Assembly: GCF_050947875.1 (NCBI RefSeq) | Contig: NC_134573.1 | Span: forward strand, 53,494,115-53,558,114 | Length of the DNA: 64,000 nt | Origin: Dermacentor variabilis | Lineage: Eukaryota; Arthropoda; Arachnida; Ixodida; Ixodidae | Direction of reading: 5' to 3' | In this document: positions 1-12,319 of the stretch, piece after piece | Layout of the letters: each line of letters starts with the position of its first letter | How positions within the stretch are numbered: the first letter of the stretch is position 1 | Translations under genes and position numbers: made by a program | The notes under the pieces: model-generated | The model's database searches: none | What the model saw: only the letters and a program-made list of their open reading frames with translations | Told to the model about the DNA's origin: nothing

Positions 1-1240
1 TAATCCTTATCTCCTAAACACACACAACCAACATATTTACTATAGTGGAGACACAAATACTACAATGGAACGGTAGAGGTCTTCTTCAAACCCTTGACGA
101 CATTAGAGAACTAATACACAAACACAACCCCGAGTTGCTGTGTGTACAAGAGACACATCTCAAACCTGCCAACACAAATTTTCTTCGGAACTACACCATC
201 TTCCTAAAAGACCGTGACGAGGCACATGCCTCTTGTGGTGTAGCAATAGTAGCCGACAAGGCGGTTGTTTGCCGACGCGTCGCTCTTCAGGCACCCCTTG
301 AGGCAGTGTCACTTCGGGCCCTTTTGTTTGTAAGTTTGTCGCTGTATGTACCATTTATATACCCCCAATGCATCATCTCGAGAAGAGTATTTTATTATCT
401 CATTGACCAGCTTCCCGAGCCTTATATACTCGTGGGAGATTTTAACGATGATAACATGTTGTGGGTAGACTTACGATGCGGCTCGAGAGGTGGACTCATT
501 GAAAATATTATTTTAACCTCACGTGCGTGCTTCGTTCATAAGAAAGAACCAACATATTATAACGCCCATCATAACTCGTACTCATCAATAGACCTGACAA
601 TAGGCTCCTTTTCCATTGTTCCCAGTCTATAAGGGTATGTAATTAAACACCCATTCGGAAGTGATCACTTCCCAGTAACGCTGAACTTCCTTACCAAACA
701 TGACTTGCATCCACATTTCCCTCGCTTGAAACTGGCCTCAGCTGACTGGGAACGTTTTAGTGAATCCACCCACATACCACGGGATTTTATAGATAATTTT
801 ACTATGGATCATGCTGTTTCATACTAGACCGATTTTATCTTTGACACTTCTGAAAAGTTCATTCTCCAAACAAGAGGCACCTCATCCAAAAGACGGGCCC
901 CTGGGGCAATGACAATTCTAGAGGGGTTCCGAAGAGACAAACTAAAGCTTGTACAAACTACGGGAAAGTACTACAGCAGATAGAAACAGAGAGAAAAATC
1001 TAATAGAGTTTAAGCAGGTTAAATCACAGGGAAGAACGACGCGACGACAGGGAAAGAGCACAAGCTGGCAGAAGTTTGTTCTCTCAATTATCAATTCGTA
1101 TACACAAGAAACTAAAGCTGAACCTAAAGAAAAGTAAAGAAAGTGAAATAAAAGAAAGTGAAAGTAAGAAAGTGAAACTAAAGTAAATCTGAAAAGGCTT
1201 CATGGACAAGGCTACACCTTGGGGGTTTCCGCAGAACTAC
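1..1240 (+). mobile_element. I-like non-LTR retrotransposon, family A, copy 1 (3' part deleted)
   Basis: This copy enters the window at the end of ORF1, runs through the endonuclease part of ORF2 and the purine-rich linker (about 1000-1200), then leaves the family at about 1210-1240. Copy 3 at 62117 continues from the same point into reverse transcriptase, while copies 1 and 2 switch to unrelated sequence that leads into a SINE. Because copies 1 and 2 share the switch, the deletion predates their duplication. The copy cannot encode reverse transcriptase and is dead. Confidence 0.85.
45..745 (+). pseudogene. Endonuclease domain of family A ORF2, copy 1
   Basis: The frame opens at ATG 45 and runs 195 codons to a stop at 630. 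It carries the apurinic-like (APE) endonuclease signatures of non-LTR retrotransposons: QWNGRGL at the N terminus with the catalytic Asn, VQETHL with the catalytic Glu, and VGDFND near residue 128. The stop removes the last conserved block, whose remains (SDHF, then PVTLNF) are readable just downstream at about 660-690. In the family this domain nicks target DNA to prime reverse transcription. No reverse transcriptase follows, so this is a remnant. Sister copies lie at 38795 and 62117, each with different disabling mutations. Confidence 0.85.
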
Positions 1241-1306
1241 AACGTCAAACACTTGCCTTTGCTTCGTGGGTTGTCGACAAATTCAACTTCGCCCTGCCAT
1301 CTGCTA

Positions 1307-1502
1307 GCCGCCTGGTTAGGTGAGATGTTAGAGCGGCTGCCCCGGAAAGGCGGTGGGCTCGAGTTGAGGACCAGGACGAATTTTTCTTCAACTCTGAGGC
1401 TTCTCTTTCAACGAACCCGTATGGGCTTCCTTTGTAGCAATTGCTACGACCTGGTCGATGTCTGATTTTCCCTTTAACAAACAGTCGTTTACAACCGACA
1501 TC
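1307..1502 (+). mobile_element. tRNA-Ser-like SINE (Ruka-type), unit 1 copy
   Basis: The head resembles a tRNA: a decayed A box (ttaggtgagatgttagagc), an anticodon-like arm ctgcc-ccggaaa-ggcgg whose loop would read GGA (Ser), and a decayed B box (gctcgagttga). The body matches the unit 2 copy at 40051, which has better boxes (ttagctcagatggtggagc and ggttcgagtcg). The tail carries ttaacaaa where the unit 2 copy has ttaataaa. I recognise this text from tick sequences, where a tRNA-derived SINE called Ruka is described; assignment to Ruka itself is from memory. Both copies occupy the same position, so the insertion predates the duplication. Confidence 0.75.
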
Positions 1503-3657
1503 TTTTTTTAAGAGAATTCTTTAGCTCGGCTGCTCCTATATCAATACATGTACAAGGAGAATTCGTTTCTCTCGGTAACCACTGCACAAGATTTGAGAAG
1601 GTTTTTTTTTTGCAATTAAAAGAAAATCTTAAAGTATAGTGGCTCTTTGTCTCGAGCTTTTTGATTCAGGTTATCAGTATTTAATTAAATATTGGCAAAA
1701 ATTGAAGTTTCTTAGAAAACAAAACTATGAAGTTTACAACTCTGTATCTCTAGAAGAAAACACGCTTTCACAATTCTGTGAATTGCATTTGATAGTACAT
1801 CTTAAGCGAAGAAATGTGATATATTAGACATTAGTCTATAAAAATCCGTCAAATGGAAATACAGCTCTTTCAGAACCACAGAACACAACGCAACAAGTTC
1901 CCGCAAGATTTATATTGACAGATCGAATTTCTCCGCTTTGAATGATCGAATGGGCGCCGCTTACAGAAGCGTGATATCTGTTCTTCGTGCACAGCTATTA
2001 ATTTGTAAAGTTCGTTCCTCTATTTTTCAACCTTCTTAATGTTTGAACATTCTTTTAACGAAATCGAAGCCCTAAATCGAAATTGCCTTTCCAGCAGTCA
2101 CTATAATTTAACTTTATCTCTCAAATGAAACATATTTTATTAAAATCAGTGGTTTACTTCAAAAAAGCGTTTTTCCGTTTTACATGAATTTGAATAGGTC
2201 GCGTTGTATTTGGGCCCGAGCTAAAGCTTCGTATTATAATTGGCAACATTCTACAAACTTTCGCATTTTGCAAGCCGCTACCTGTTGCGCCTCGGCGATG
2301 TCCTAAGACAATTGCGCAGCATTTATGACAGTAATAAACGACGCTCAGCATGCCATGTTGTATGTTAGTGTTGCAATATTGAAAAATTTCCTGTAAATGT
2401 CTTTGACGTCTTCCAACAGACGAACATTTGTTGTATGGAACAATGACCACTGGCAATCTCATCAACAAACTCGGACATTATATAGACATTGAGAGCTACT
2501 TTTACCTGCAGCATACACATTAGATGGCTCTGATCTTGCTTGAAGTGGCCCATGTACAGAAGTTAGAATGTCTTATAAAGCTCTGGCATTATTCATGCCA
2601 TCTCGTGAAAGTTAAGCATTAACTACCGGTGATGCTTGAACCGTATTATTGTTGTCCTGCATGCATTTAAATGCCAAAATGCTTAAGTAAATAAAGCAAA
2701 TAAATGTATCTTGAGCAATAATACACCCATCCAGAACGAATAATATTACATTGACGCAAATCACCAGCATTTCTTTTTGGCAATTCAGCTGTGAAAACGA
2801 GGCAAAGCCTGAGATCACAGGCGCCTAATATACCAAGCTTACAGAATAATGCATCAGAAAACCAAGTTTCTTTATTTCAGTGTTAAGGAGATACTGTTGA
2901 AACATATAGGTGAATGTTTATACTTGCTGTCTTCGCATGAAGGTAGCAACTCAACACTTTGAGAATGTGCGTTCCCAGTTTTCTTTTGATGCTTGAAATT
3001 TCTTCGGTCATTTAGCGATATAAGGGATAGTGTTTTTTTATGATAAATATTAGGTTGAAGGATAATAATTGATGGTGTCTGTATAGCCTAGGGACAGCGC
3101 TGTTGTGTGCCATTAATGAGATCTTGCGTTGAGCGCTTACTAATATATAGGTTTGTTTCATTACACCAAAGCAGAAGTGGCACATAGGATCATTGAACTT
3201 GTGATATGTAATGTAGCGTATATCATTATAGTATCGATCATTTTATGTAAAGGACGCCATATCAGAATTAGCAAGACCCTAAAGCTCCTTCCAATAAACT
3301 TACTAATATTGCAAGATAAAAGGTGCAACCTACACAGTGTACACAATGACTCCATAAACTAGTCTCGCAACAAGAAAATAACATGTTCCACTTTTAAGTG
3401 TACGTCAGCGACAGAAAAGTGTTAAAGAAACTTAGTGTCACAGTAGGTGCGTACTTGAGTTTTTATCTTGTTCTCTCCACCATACTTGTGTTGCCAAACT
3501 CATTCAGAGGATGTGATTTAGCTCTCAAATATGATGTGGCATACCAGAGTGGTGATTTGGGCGTGATGGAATGGCTGAGCCGCAGTGACGGTCATGGCAA
3601 TAAGTAAATCAGGGGAAAAAATACTGCGAGGACACAGTGTGTGAGCACTATTGTGTC
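1503..3657. other. Shared AT-rich spacer, unit 1
   Basis: No recognisable gene. It aligns with 44308-46451 at roughly 8-10 percent divergence in two stretches I counted (1621-1755 and 2220-2385), higher than elsewhere in the unit. A 69-codon plus-strand frame at 3398-3607 and a 104-codon minus-strand frame at 2154-2468 are open in both units, but they differ at many replacement positions and resemble nothing I know, so I do not call them genes. The minus strand around 2390-2520 has a splice-like arrangement (a GT after CAG at the tract complementary to 2500-2515) without further support. Confidence 0.6.
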
Positions 3658-3660
3658 CTG
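3658..3660. repeat. CTG target-site duplication, left of Harbinger insertion
   Basis: CTG occurs immediately left of the unit-1-only segment and again at 10608-10610 on its right, while unit 2 shows CTGCTG (46452-46457) at the matching site. Three-base duplications are the PIF/Harbinger rule, and CWG is used by some animal Harbingers. Confidence 0.55.
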
Positions 3661-5427
3661 GGGTGCTATGCAGGATGCGCCGAGTTTCTCGTTCACCCGA
3701 GTTTTACCCGAGTTTGCTCGACGGCAGTCAGTGAATGGAGATAGCGCGAAACACGCCGAAGGTGCAGGCAAAAAAAAATATGTAGACAAAAAGCCGCGTA
3801 TGACAACATGAGCGCACCCTGCGCGGCACGCTGCTTCCACGTTTCAAGCGCAGAAGGCTGCACAACGAAACGCGCCAGCGCCGCGTATTGTTATCAACGG
3901 ATTATCGCAACTTAGCGATACCGTGACTGTCGCGCTTTCTGTCTGCACACTTGCCGTGAGCCGCTTGCCGCGCCTTTCCCGGGCGCGTCAAGGGCGCGCC
4001 TCCTCTTTCGGGCGCTATCTTTCTTTCCTCTATCGAATGCGAACAGAGTACATGCGGCGCATTCTTGCACCTACACTTTCACTCAAACGAATACGTTAGA
4101 ATACAACAAATAAAATAACGAAAATTTTTATTTGTCTAAGTACCTGTTTTTCGTTTTCAACGCTAGAAATTTGTGATGACAAACGGAGATCGAGCAAATT
4201 ATTAAATTTTGCACTTCTTGCCGCAAGTGGCGACAGTGAGGCGAAAGCTTAGAAGCGGTACATTGAAGCGTGTCGCACGCACGAGGGCGTTCATACGGTG
4301 ATAAGTCGCCTAGGGGCGCTGCAGAGCTATTCTCAATAATGTCGGTCATGATCCATGGAGGGTCATGGCCACTCTTTCTCTATTAGGCGAATAGAAACGC
4401 AGCGCCGCGGTACGGCTGTTCGTCGCAGGCGCTTCACTAGGCGATTAAGGCCCCCCGCTTTACCTACTAGAGACGACACAACGGCTGTCGCTGCGAAATG
4501 GCGGTATGTTATTTTAGAGTGCGTAGTGACGCAGTTCAGTGAAAATGTACCAGTTTATCTTTATGCGCGAAGCCTCTGCGATACATTGCGAAAAGTGCCT
4601 GCCTCCCCACCGACACAATTCATCGCTTGTCATCGCTTGCCCAGTGAAGGTGCCTCTGAGCGCATGTACGCAGTATATGAGTGTGTTGTGCAGTCGAAGG
4701 TGCTTGCGGATTACCTCTGCTGGAGCCAGCAGCGATCGCAGATGGATATCGTAACGACACCGCAGCACTCGCATTTGGCAGGTGAGGGCTCTTGTGTGCA
4801 GTTATGAAATCAGATTTTGAACGGAGAGAGGTGTTGGAACTGTTGAGTGCGCAGTGCTTGTGATGAAGAAATGCCATTGCACTGGGTCTAGAAGAGCGAG
4901 CGATTCTCGGACGCTGAACGTGTTTACGACGCTGTGGCTCCGTTTCATCACCGATGACAGAGCAGCCATCTCAAACGACTGCTGCAATACGCACTCCTCA
5001 GCATCGTCGCCCCCCTCGCCGCATCGACGCCTTGTGAGCAGCTACAGTGACGTGCCGATAAATATTTACTGTGCGCTACGCGCCACAATGCAGGCAATGC
5101 AACCGTGTTGTGCGGCCATCTCAGCCCGAGAAGATGTATGCATAAGCCAGCGACAGTCAACGCTTTGGTTTTGATAGTGGTGCTCAGTACATCCCCGATG
5201 ACAGTGCGTTGTGCGCGGTTTATGTCGGCGGTCAAGATTGTTGATGCCTCTCAGCTCGACACCGCGTCGCTGTTGCCGGAAGATATGTTGGGCGTGACCC
5301 AACTGTAGTGGGTGCGCGCACAAGAGTTACATGCCTCGCGCGGGGCGTAACCTCTGATTTTGATTGACAGGCGAACTCGTGCTAAACTCGTACATCGCGA
5401 AACCCCCTCCGAGTTCAACTCGGAAAC

Positions 5428-5964
5428 ATGGCGGCGGCAGCAGCAGCCTGTTTCATTGCATCTAGCGGCAGCACGCGGCAGTATGACCGTCCGAACCCGT
5501 TCACCTACATGACCGACGGGGAGTTTCAGCGTCATTTTCGCCTGTCCAAGACATCAGTGCGCCGGCTGTGTGACGAGCTAGGCGAAGAGTCGTTTGTGGA
5601 GACAGCGTGGCGGGCTTCATTCGCTCACCGTCGTAGAGCAAGTCATCTGTGCGCTCCGTTTCTACGAGACTAGGAGTTTTCAGAGAAGCGTCGCCGCCGA
5701 GCGTTACATTGGATGCCATCAAACTACTGTTAGCAACTGTGTCAGAGATGTGTCTGACGCACTTATCGATGCGGCAGTGCGTAAGCGGTGGCTAGCTTTC
5801 CAGAATACGGCGGCTGAGCGGGCATATATAGAAGAATGCTTCCTACTTCGTGAGAACATTACGAACGTAGTCGGGTGTGTCGACGGAACGTACGGAGAAA
5901 TTAAGGCGCCTTCAATGTCAGCGTTACTGTGATTAACATTGACGCAATGTTTAGACATGCTATA
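5428..5964 (+). pseudogene. PIF/Harbinger transposase (HARBI1-like), frameshifted and truncated
   Basis: The frame starts at ATG 5428 (MAAAAAACF) and includes DGEFQRHFRLSKTSVRRLCDEL, the helical N-terminal block of HARBI1-type proteins. At about 5590 the reading shifts to the next frame, which gives RGGLHSLTVVEQV, ALRFYETRSFQRSV and VSNCVRDV, then VVGCVDGTY near 5870-5890 with the first catalytic Asp of the DDE triad. A stop follows at 5930; the next block continues out of frame for a few residues (about 5935-5964), and the second Asp and the Glu are not found. Family proteins are about 350-400 residues, so more than half is missing or scrambled. The enzyme family cuts and pastes elements into three-base targets. 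This copy cannot be active. Confidence 0.75.
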
Positions 5965-7173
5965 TTGCCAAATTTGTCACTTCTGTGTAGCCGACTTAAA
6001 TTTTGTGTTAGCGACATCTCACATGCGGCTGCTTATGATACTGATTTTTTCGCTGGTTGATGACATTTTGCCGATTGTTCTACTTGTCTGTCAGGGTGCC
6101 TTCCAAATGGCTCACTTTCTTGGGAAAGAGGTTAATTAAGTATAAATAGATAAATGGATATCACAAATTGTGTAAAGTAACCTATGAATCCTAATCTCAT
6201 AAAGAATTTGGGGTTCTTCATTGGTGAAGTTACTTAGTATGCACAATGCTGAATTTTGGTCATGCGTAATCTATCGGCCGCACTATAAAACAGCGAGGCA
6301 TTGCACAATTTGTTGCAGCGGGAGATGTGGAGGTTGCTCCAAGCCGGTTGTGCCTGTGCATTTGTGGCGAAATGAAAACGCATTGAGAATCTTAGTGTGT
6401 TGGCTTGCATGAAGAAAATACTTCAGATTGTTTGCTCTGTTCACCGTCGATGCATGTGCCAGAGGTTCAGTGTATCTTCTTTTTTTGGGGGGGGGCGGCG
6501 TTACTCTGGATGGATAAATTGTATATTTTCGTCTCATAATGGGGCTCTACTTCTTAAGCAGTAGAATAATGGAAATCCAATGCTCTGCAGAACTCTCTGT
6601 ACGTGAAGATGTCTTGAACAACCAAGGCAAAATTACATATCGGGAGAAATGGGGTGCAGATGCCAATGAAAAGTGGGTCTTTAACCCACCATGATAAAAA
6701 TAAAAATTGCAGAGCAAATAGACCATTTATGCAGCTTTAGAGCAATGATTACACAAAACGTGATATGCTCAAACGAGTAAACGCTTGCCGCAATGCCAAA
6801 GTAGGCTGAGCGACATGCAGTGTATATTGGCATTGAACATGTCTCGTAACCGTTATTTTTATTGTAAGCCCTCGCTGTCACACCTTTCCCTCCGACACTC
6901 CCTTTACTGAAACGTGGCACTGTCTTTCCATTGGTGTCATGATGATAATGGTAACGGCAGCAGCAAGGCTGGTTAATGCTTGCCCCTTTGATTCCTGTGA
7001 GTTTAGTGGTAAAGAATATGGCACGTGCATACATACACCTGTGCTGCAAAATTTAACATTTGTGATTTTTTGGAGAGCTAATTTGTGTTGGGGAATTTCA
7101 AAGATGTGCACCATTGTGGCCTAATAACTAGAGCATTGGTGATGTTGAAGACTGGGTGTATCGGTATAGTAGC

Positions 7174-7297
7174 TTGAAGTTTAATTGCACAACAATTTGA
7201 CGGGACACAAAGAAGAGAAATACACACAGCAGAATGCTTTGCTGTGTGTGTTACTCTCCTTTGTGTGCCGCTGAATTGTTGTGCGATCCAACTTCAA
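7174..7297. repeat. Long imperfect inverted repeat (foldback hairpin)
   Basis: Arms of about 57 bases, starting ttgaagtt at 7174 and ending aacttcaa at 7297, pair with few mismatches around a loop of about 10 bases near 7235. The inner arms read acacacagca and tgctgtgtgtgt. This is the form of a small foldback or MITE relic and would give a strong RNA hairpin if transcribed. Only one copy is present here because it lies inside the Harbinger insertion. Confidence 0.8.
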
Positions 7298-9179
7298 ATA
7301 GGGCATTGGGCTTCCTTGGTGCAGGACCGAGGAAGTGTGAGCTATTCGACAACATGCCAGTGCGTTGCCACACAATTATGGAAGTCGGAAGGTTTGCAAA
7401 CAAAGCTTTGCTTTCAAATCCACCTGCTCATGTTATACAAGCACTGATTGAAAGAACCATCATACAAAAATAATGGTGAAATCAATGGTCTGTAAAAAGC
7501 GTAATTTGCATATTGACACTGTTGACATAATAGGTGCGATACCGGCCTCAAGATTGTACTGGACAGAGCAGTTTGTTTCCTATGTGAAGCACAACCTCCC
7601 ATTACATGCTGTGCAGACAACCAAGCTCAGTTTGTTTTGACGTGCTACACTACATTCACTGTAATCTGTTTTTGATTCTAAAGAAGTGCCAAACATCACC
7701 TCTTTTTCAAGGACGTCATGGGAATATTTGGCGAGACCTTTTGCAGCCCATCATAATGGAAGTGTGGCCAGCCAGCTTTTCTTGGATGCCTTTATAGATT
7801 TCTGCTCCTGATCATTGTGTGCTATCAAGTTGCAGAAGTCTATGCAACTGGTGCAAGGCATTACGTGTTTCTATAGTCGGATACAACTTTAGGAGGCTGC
7901 GGAATCTGCACTTTAAGGCAGGTGAACACAAGCCTGCACCAATGGGCACGCACGCTAGACTGACATCGGGCCGCCGGACAGGCTAATACCTGCTCGTTGG
8001 AGAGGGACTATTTCTTTAGACGTGGAGGCAATCGGCTGCTGCGCTTTGGTCATCTGGGCGGGGCCTCTCCTGTCTTCTGAAGTTTTTTTTCCAGTTTTAA
8101 AGGATGCTGCTTTTCATACAACACAAAAGGACAAAGTGTACAATTATTTGGCCTATGAAATGGATACATCAGAACTGTGCTATGCAAAGGCTTAAGATGT
8201 GTGAAATATAGTACATGCAATTATAAGACAATGTTAAAAATATGTGGTATCGAACATGCATGTAATGGAACATTTGAATCGGGGTGTGTTGCAGTCATAT
8301 GCAGTCTATAGGTGATAGCATTATTAAGCTCCTGCTGTTTCCTGTCTTCATTGTGAATTACACACACCGTTCATCTTGTGGCTAATCAACACGCACTGTA
8401 TTCTTGCACATAGAAAGAACAATGACGTGTATGCTACATTAGTGTATTTTTTATTTACATGGTTCAAGAGTGGCACAGGTTGTCTTACGTTTTTGCCTAT
8501 TTTGAAGTGACACCAATGCATGTTACAAGTCTCCTAATATGCACAGCACAATGTTTATTGCAATAATTTTATTCATGCTCTTTAATAATAAACAAAATAA
8601 TAAACTGAAAGCTCCTTTATAAGGTGTCTTCTGGGGGCTCGACTGGAGAGCAGTGAGGGCACCGATACTACTGTTGCAGAACAGCCCTCTGCACCTCTGC
8701 CACACTCTCAGGAGCACGTGCCTGGCGCTCGCCTACTGCCACCAGGCAGTTGAGTGCCTCCAGCAGCAGAATGTTTTGCTGCAAACAAGTGTATTGGTAT
8801 GAATCAGCCGCATACAAGCCATTTCTTACAAAGGAAAATGCTTGTTGCACTATTAGTACTAAGTGCCCTTAACTGTGGAAACCTCTAGTGTAGTATGCAT
8901 AATAAAAGAATGCGTCGGGACAACGTTTCTTTAATTTTCATAACTGGGGTTTTCTTTTTCAGAGCCAATTGTCATGTTGATTAATGTGCCAGCAGCTAAG
9001 GTGGCCCCGCACCTTCACGAGTCTCTACTGTCAGCACCACAAACCTATTTTTGTTTGCTGCTGAACAAATGCCTCACCCTACAATCCCGTCTTATATGAG
9101 CTGATTGAATCCTATGCCTACAAACATCATATTTTTGTCCCATTACGCAATTTTCTACCATCCTCGGCTGTAGTTCTCT

Positions 9180-9640
9180 CTCCTTGACATCCATTCTGTC
9201 ACGCTTATGTAATCAGCTGTTATGAATTGGCAACAAGTGATCGATTACATGCATGGCCTACCTGCCGATTCCTTTTTTTTTCTTAATATCAACTAGCCTA
9301 TCAGTGGCCACTTCGCTTTCTGCATAGTCCTTGATATCTCAAGTTTCTTTGTTCACCTCCAGGTTTATGTCCCGTATTGCATAACCGGTAGAATGCAATG
9401 ATTATAAACTTTTTTCAAGGATATCGGTAACGTGGCGATCATGATTCGGTAATGCCTTCCATGTGCTGTTCAACCCATGAAATTTTTGTATGTTTCCTGC
9501 TTTATACCAGTACCTGCTATTGATATTTCAACTGGATAAAGATACTCTTCCATAAATTTTGCGGGCTTAATGTCACTCATGAATTTCTGTTATCTCACCA
9601 AGTTAGTGAAGGTTACCTTCATCTTTTCCATATTTTCGCG
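9180..9640 (-). pseudogene. RTE-type retrotransposon remnant (reverse transcriptase C-terminal region)
   Basis: Read on the minus strand, broken frames give KVYNHCILPVMQYG followed by TWR and, out of frame, ISRTMQKAKWPLIG. These match the conserved block after the reverse transcriptase core in RTE/BovB-like elements, where a CVLPVMTYG-type motif is typical. A further upstream block near 9520-9600 fits the preceding region. Several stops and shifts are visible. It carries no catalytic centre and is a fossil within the larger insertion. Confidence 0.6.
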
Positions 9641-10610
9641 GGCCCACTTGCATGTAGAAGCACGAACACTCATTGGTTCTCACTGCCTTCTTTAAACTGC
9701 TGTACATTCAGTTTGGTACTACGAAAGCGACTTAATCCGTGCACTCTTATTATGCTAAATATGAAACAGTAGAAATATACTTATCTGCAGTTTGTCGATG
9801 TCTCCTCCACTGTGTTGGTAGCGAGATCCATCGTCGGTACCACCTCCTTGTCGCATCGTAGCTATATAGGATGTCTGCCTTTTGCCCACACTATGTAATG
9901 TTCGTGACGCTCGCAGTCACGCAGAGTGGAGAAACTCAGCGCACTCGCAGAAGCACTGCGCCGTAAACGGTAGGTGCGCGTTGCGATCTGTAAAATCGCC
10001 GAAGCTAATGGCAGTCTTTCGGGGTGCACGGAAAGATTGCTCACGGAGGAACAGAACTATCCAAGAAATAGTGGTCATCGTCGAGCCTGATCACTACGTC
10101 GCGCACCGCAAGCTCGTTCTACGAGTTTGTTTACACTGGGCGCCTCGGATGCTTAGCCGCCATGCTCGCCCGGTGAATGGATGTGATGGCGCCACCACAG
10201 CGTTCCCTCATGGTAAAATGCGAAGCGTACTAAATTACAAATTATTCTAATGCACATTCAGTGTACATGTTGTAAGCTTTAAAGTGATCTTAAACCACGT
10301 TAAACTAACTAATAATATTGTACTAAATTCGTTTGTTTTATAACTAGCTTGTGCATGTAAAGCACTCGGTGGAACAACAAACAAGTGAAAGAAGGCACGA
10401 CCATGCACCGACGGTATGATCACGTGAGCCCCAGTTTGTCGACCGCCCAGAAGGCAACGCCCAAGGAATGATAGCCAGCCAGAGTTAATTTAGATAAACC
10501 AATGAAACTGGAGGCTTGTCGAAAGATAAACTGTGTCTCGGTACCATTCGTGCTTTCATCTTGGGGTGTCGCCAGAGCTCGTGAAGATCCCGAGTTTCGC
10601 CAAACTCCTG

Positions 10611-12095
10611 TATTTTTTCGCCTCATATGCTTCGCCTAGGGCGTATAGCGAAACATTATGACCTACGGTTGCATTGAAACACGGCGGAAGAAATATCAAG
10701 TGTCTCAAGTGCACTCGCGAATTGGTTTTTTCTGTGTTCGTAGTTTCCGCCTCTCTCGCTAAGAGTGTAGCAGAATAGGGCGCAAAATTTTGCACAGTCA
10801 CAGCATGGAACTCTATGGCGCGATCACCGGGAGTGTGTATTAGAATGCGGTAAATTGCCAACAATATCTTAATATTGCCTACAAATAACCACGGTAATCA
10901 ATTCTGTTCATCTTGAATGTGAATTTGTTTGTTTTCTTAACTGCAGAGGCAGTGCGATAGTAGGCCGTCCCCCGATGAGAAGAAGTAGGCTTCAAACGCT
11001 CTACAAAGTCAAGAGCAAAGTGCACACATGCTTTCAGATCATGTATACAACATAAATAACAACATTCATTTCAATAAATAACAAGCACAAAACCAGCACT
11101 CGTACCACATAATTGATGATTAGGCGCTAATGTAACAATGCGAAGCTCGTAGCACTCTTCGCATACGTTTCCCAGTAATGATTAGTGTTGCGCAAGCCGC
11201 CGCGGCGACGGCAGCTTATGACGTGAGCAGTGACGTCAATTGCCTTTCTCATGTAATATAACCAGCTTAACAACTGATTTCATTGTTGTTGCAGCACCGT
11301 TATAGATAGGCAACGCATAGTTAGGACTCTCGAGGAACAGCTTGAGTACAAGAAGCGGTAAACAGACAAAGAAACAGCAGCACGACAGGCGGCAGCGCGC
11401 TGCCAAAGTTACGATTACAGCCATTCATGCGATTAACCTAAATTACCACCCCTACCATTACTCTCAAGCAATAAAGCATTGCATACCCCCATCTGCAGTT
11501 GTAGGTGTGGTTTTCAACAGCTTCACAGGACATCAAATTTCGCAGGCTCGGGAGGGCAAGTTCTTTATTTTACTGGGAAAAATTCTGCCACGCTCAAGTA
11601 GCAGGCTGCATGGTCACTATAGCTGCACACCAGGTATATACCAAAATTATTTGCACATTTTGTCCCAGGTGCATGCACTTGAGGAATCAGATATGAACTG
11701 CTGCGTTCATGTTCTGCAAGAAAGACGAAGGATCACAGCTAGTATGGCGCAGCGCAATGCGTGGGTGGCTAACATGCATAGTAACCCGGTAGGTTATTCA
11801 TAAAATGAGCAAGTTACTGCGTTCTATTTTTTTATTGACGCCGAGTAATTTACACCTTGTCTGCTGCATGCTAACGCTGCGCGCTTGGGCGAAAAATATG
11901 TGCACGACTCTCTAAAAATTAAAAAGAAGACAAGTACACACCATTGCGACCGCTGCCAACGGGACAACTATTAATATCTGCATGGAACACACGTTAGTTA
12001 TAATAACGCAACGGCAATTGTTTGTGATAACAACGATGGGCAAAGAAACGAACAAGAATACTGCTCAGCTGTGTTATACTCACTAATTAAGCAGC
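10611..12095. other. Shared spacer with a 275-bp perfectly conserved block, unit 1
   Basis: This aligns with 46458-47943. From 11250 to 11524 I find no difference from 47099-47373, although the flanks differ by a few percent. A 153-codon plus-strand frame lies across it (11342-11803), but its first codon is TTG, not ATG, and the two copies differ at several amino acids beyond the identical block. I recognise no protein. The stretch also holds a tick-repeat-like segment at 10620-10860. Confidence 0.6.
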
Positions 12096-12319
12096 CATGG
12101 TTGCTCATTGCGTATGTTGTTGGGTGGCTGAGAACGAAGTTGCGAGATTGAATCCTGGCCACCGCGGCCGCATTTCGATGGCGGCGAAATTCGAAAACAC
12201 CCGTGTGCTTAGATTTAGGTGCACGTTAAAGTACCCAGGGGGTCTAAATTTCTCCACTAAGGCTTGCCTCATAATCAGAAAGTCGTTTTGGCACATAAAG
12301 CCCCATAATTTATATTTTT
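12096..12319 (+). mobile_element. tRNA-derived tick SINE, copy shared by units 1 and 2
   Basis: The start catggttgctca, a tRNA-like head with a B-box-like tgagattgaatcct, the central agatttaggtgcacgttaaag and the tail aaagccccataattta make up a very common tick SINE, recognised from memory. The same copy lies at 47944-48178, so it inserted before duplication. It has a deletion near 12250 relative to the copy at 13519. Confidence 0.85.

Larger units (their letters stand above)
3661..10607 (+). mobile_element. PIF/Harbinger-type DNA transposon insertion (6.9 kb, unit 1 only)
   Basis: The segment is absent from unit 2, and alignment resumes at the base on both sides (left flank to 3660, right flank from 10608). 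It holds a broken Harbinger transposase at 5428-5964 on the plus strand. The left end reads GGGTGCTATGCAGG; the right end, read inward on the minus strand, starts GAGTTTGGCG. Only the first few bases agree, so I see no convincing terminal inverted repeat. A minus-strand frame at 8668-8850 could be the tail of the second protein such elements carry, but I cannot show homology. An RTE remnant (9180-9640) and a hairpin repeat (7174-7297) lie inside, so the segment is composite and old. The alternative is a plain deletion in unit 2. Confidence 0.55.

Noticed and set aside
11342..11803. 153-codon open frame across the conserved block
   Set aside because: Begins at TTG and the unit 2 copy changes and ends differently; no known domain.
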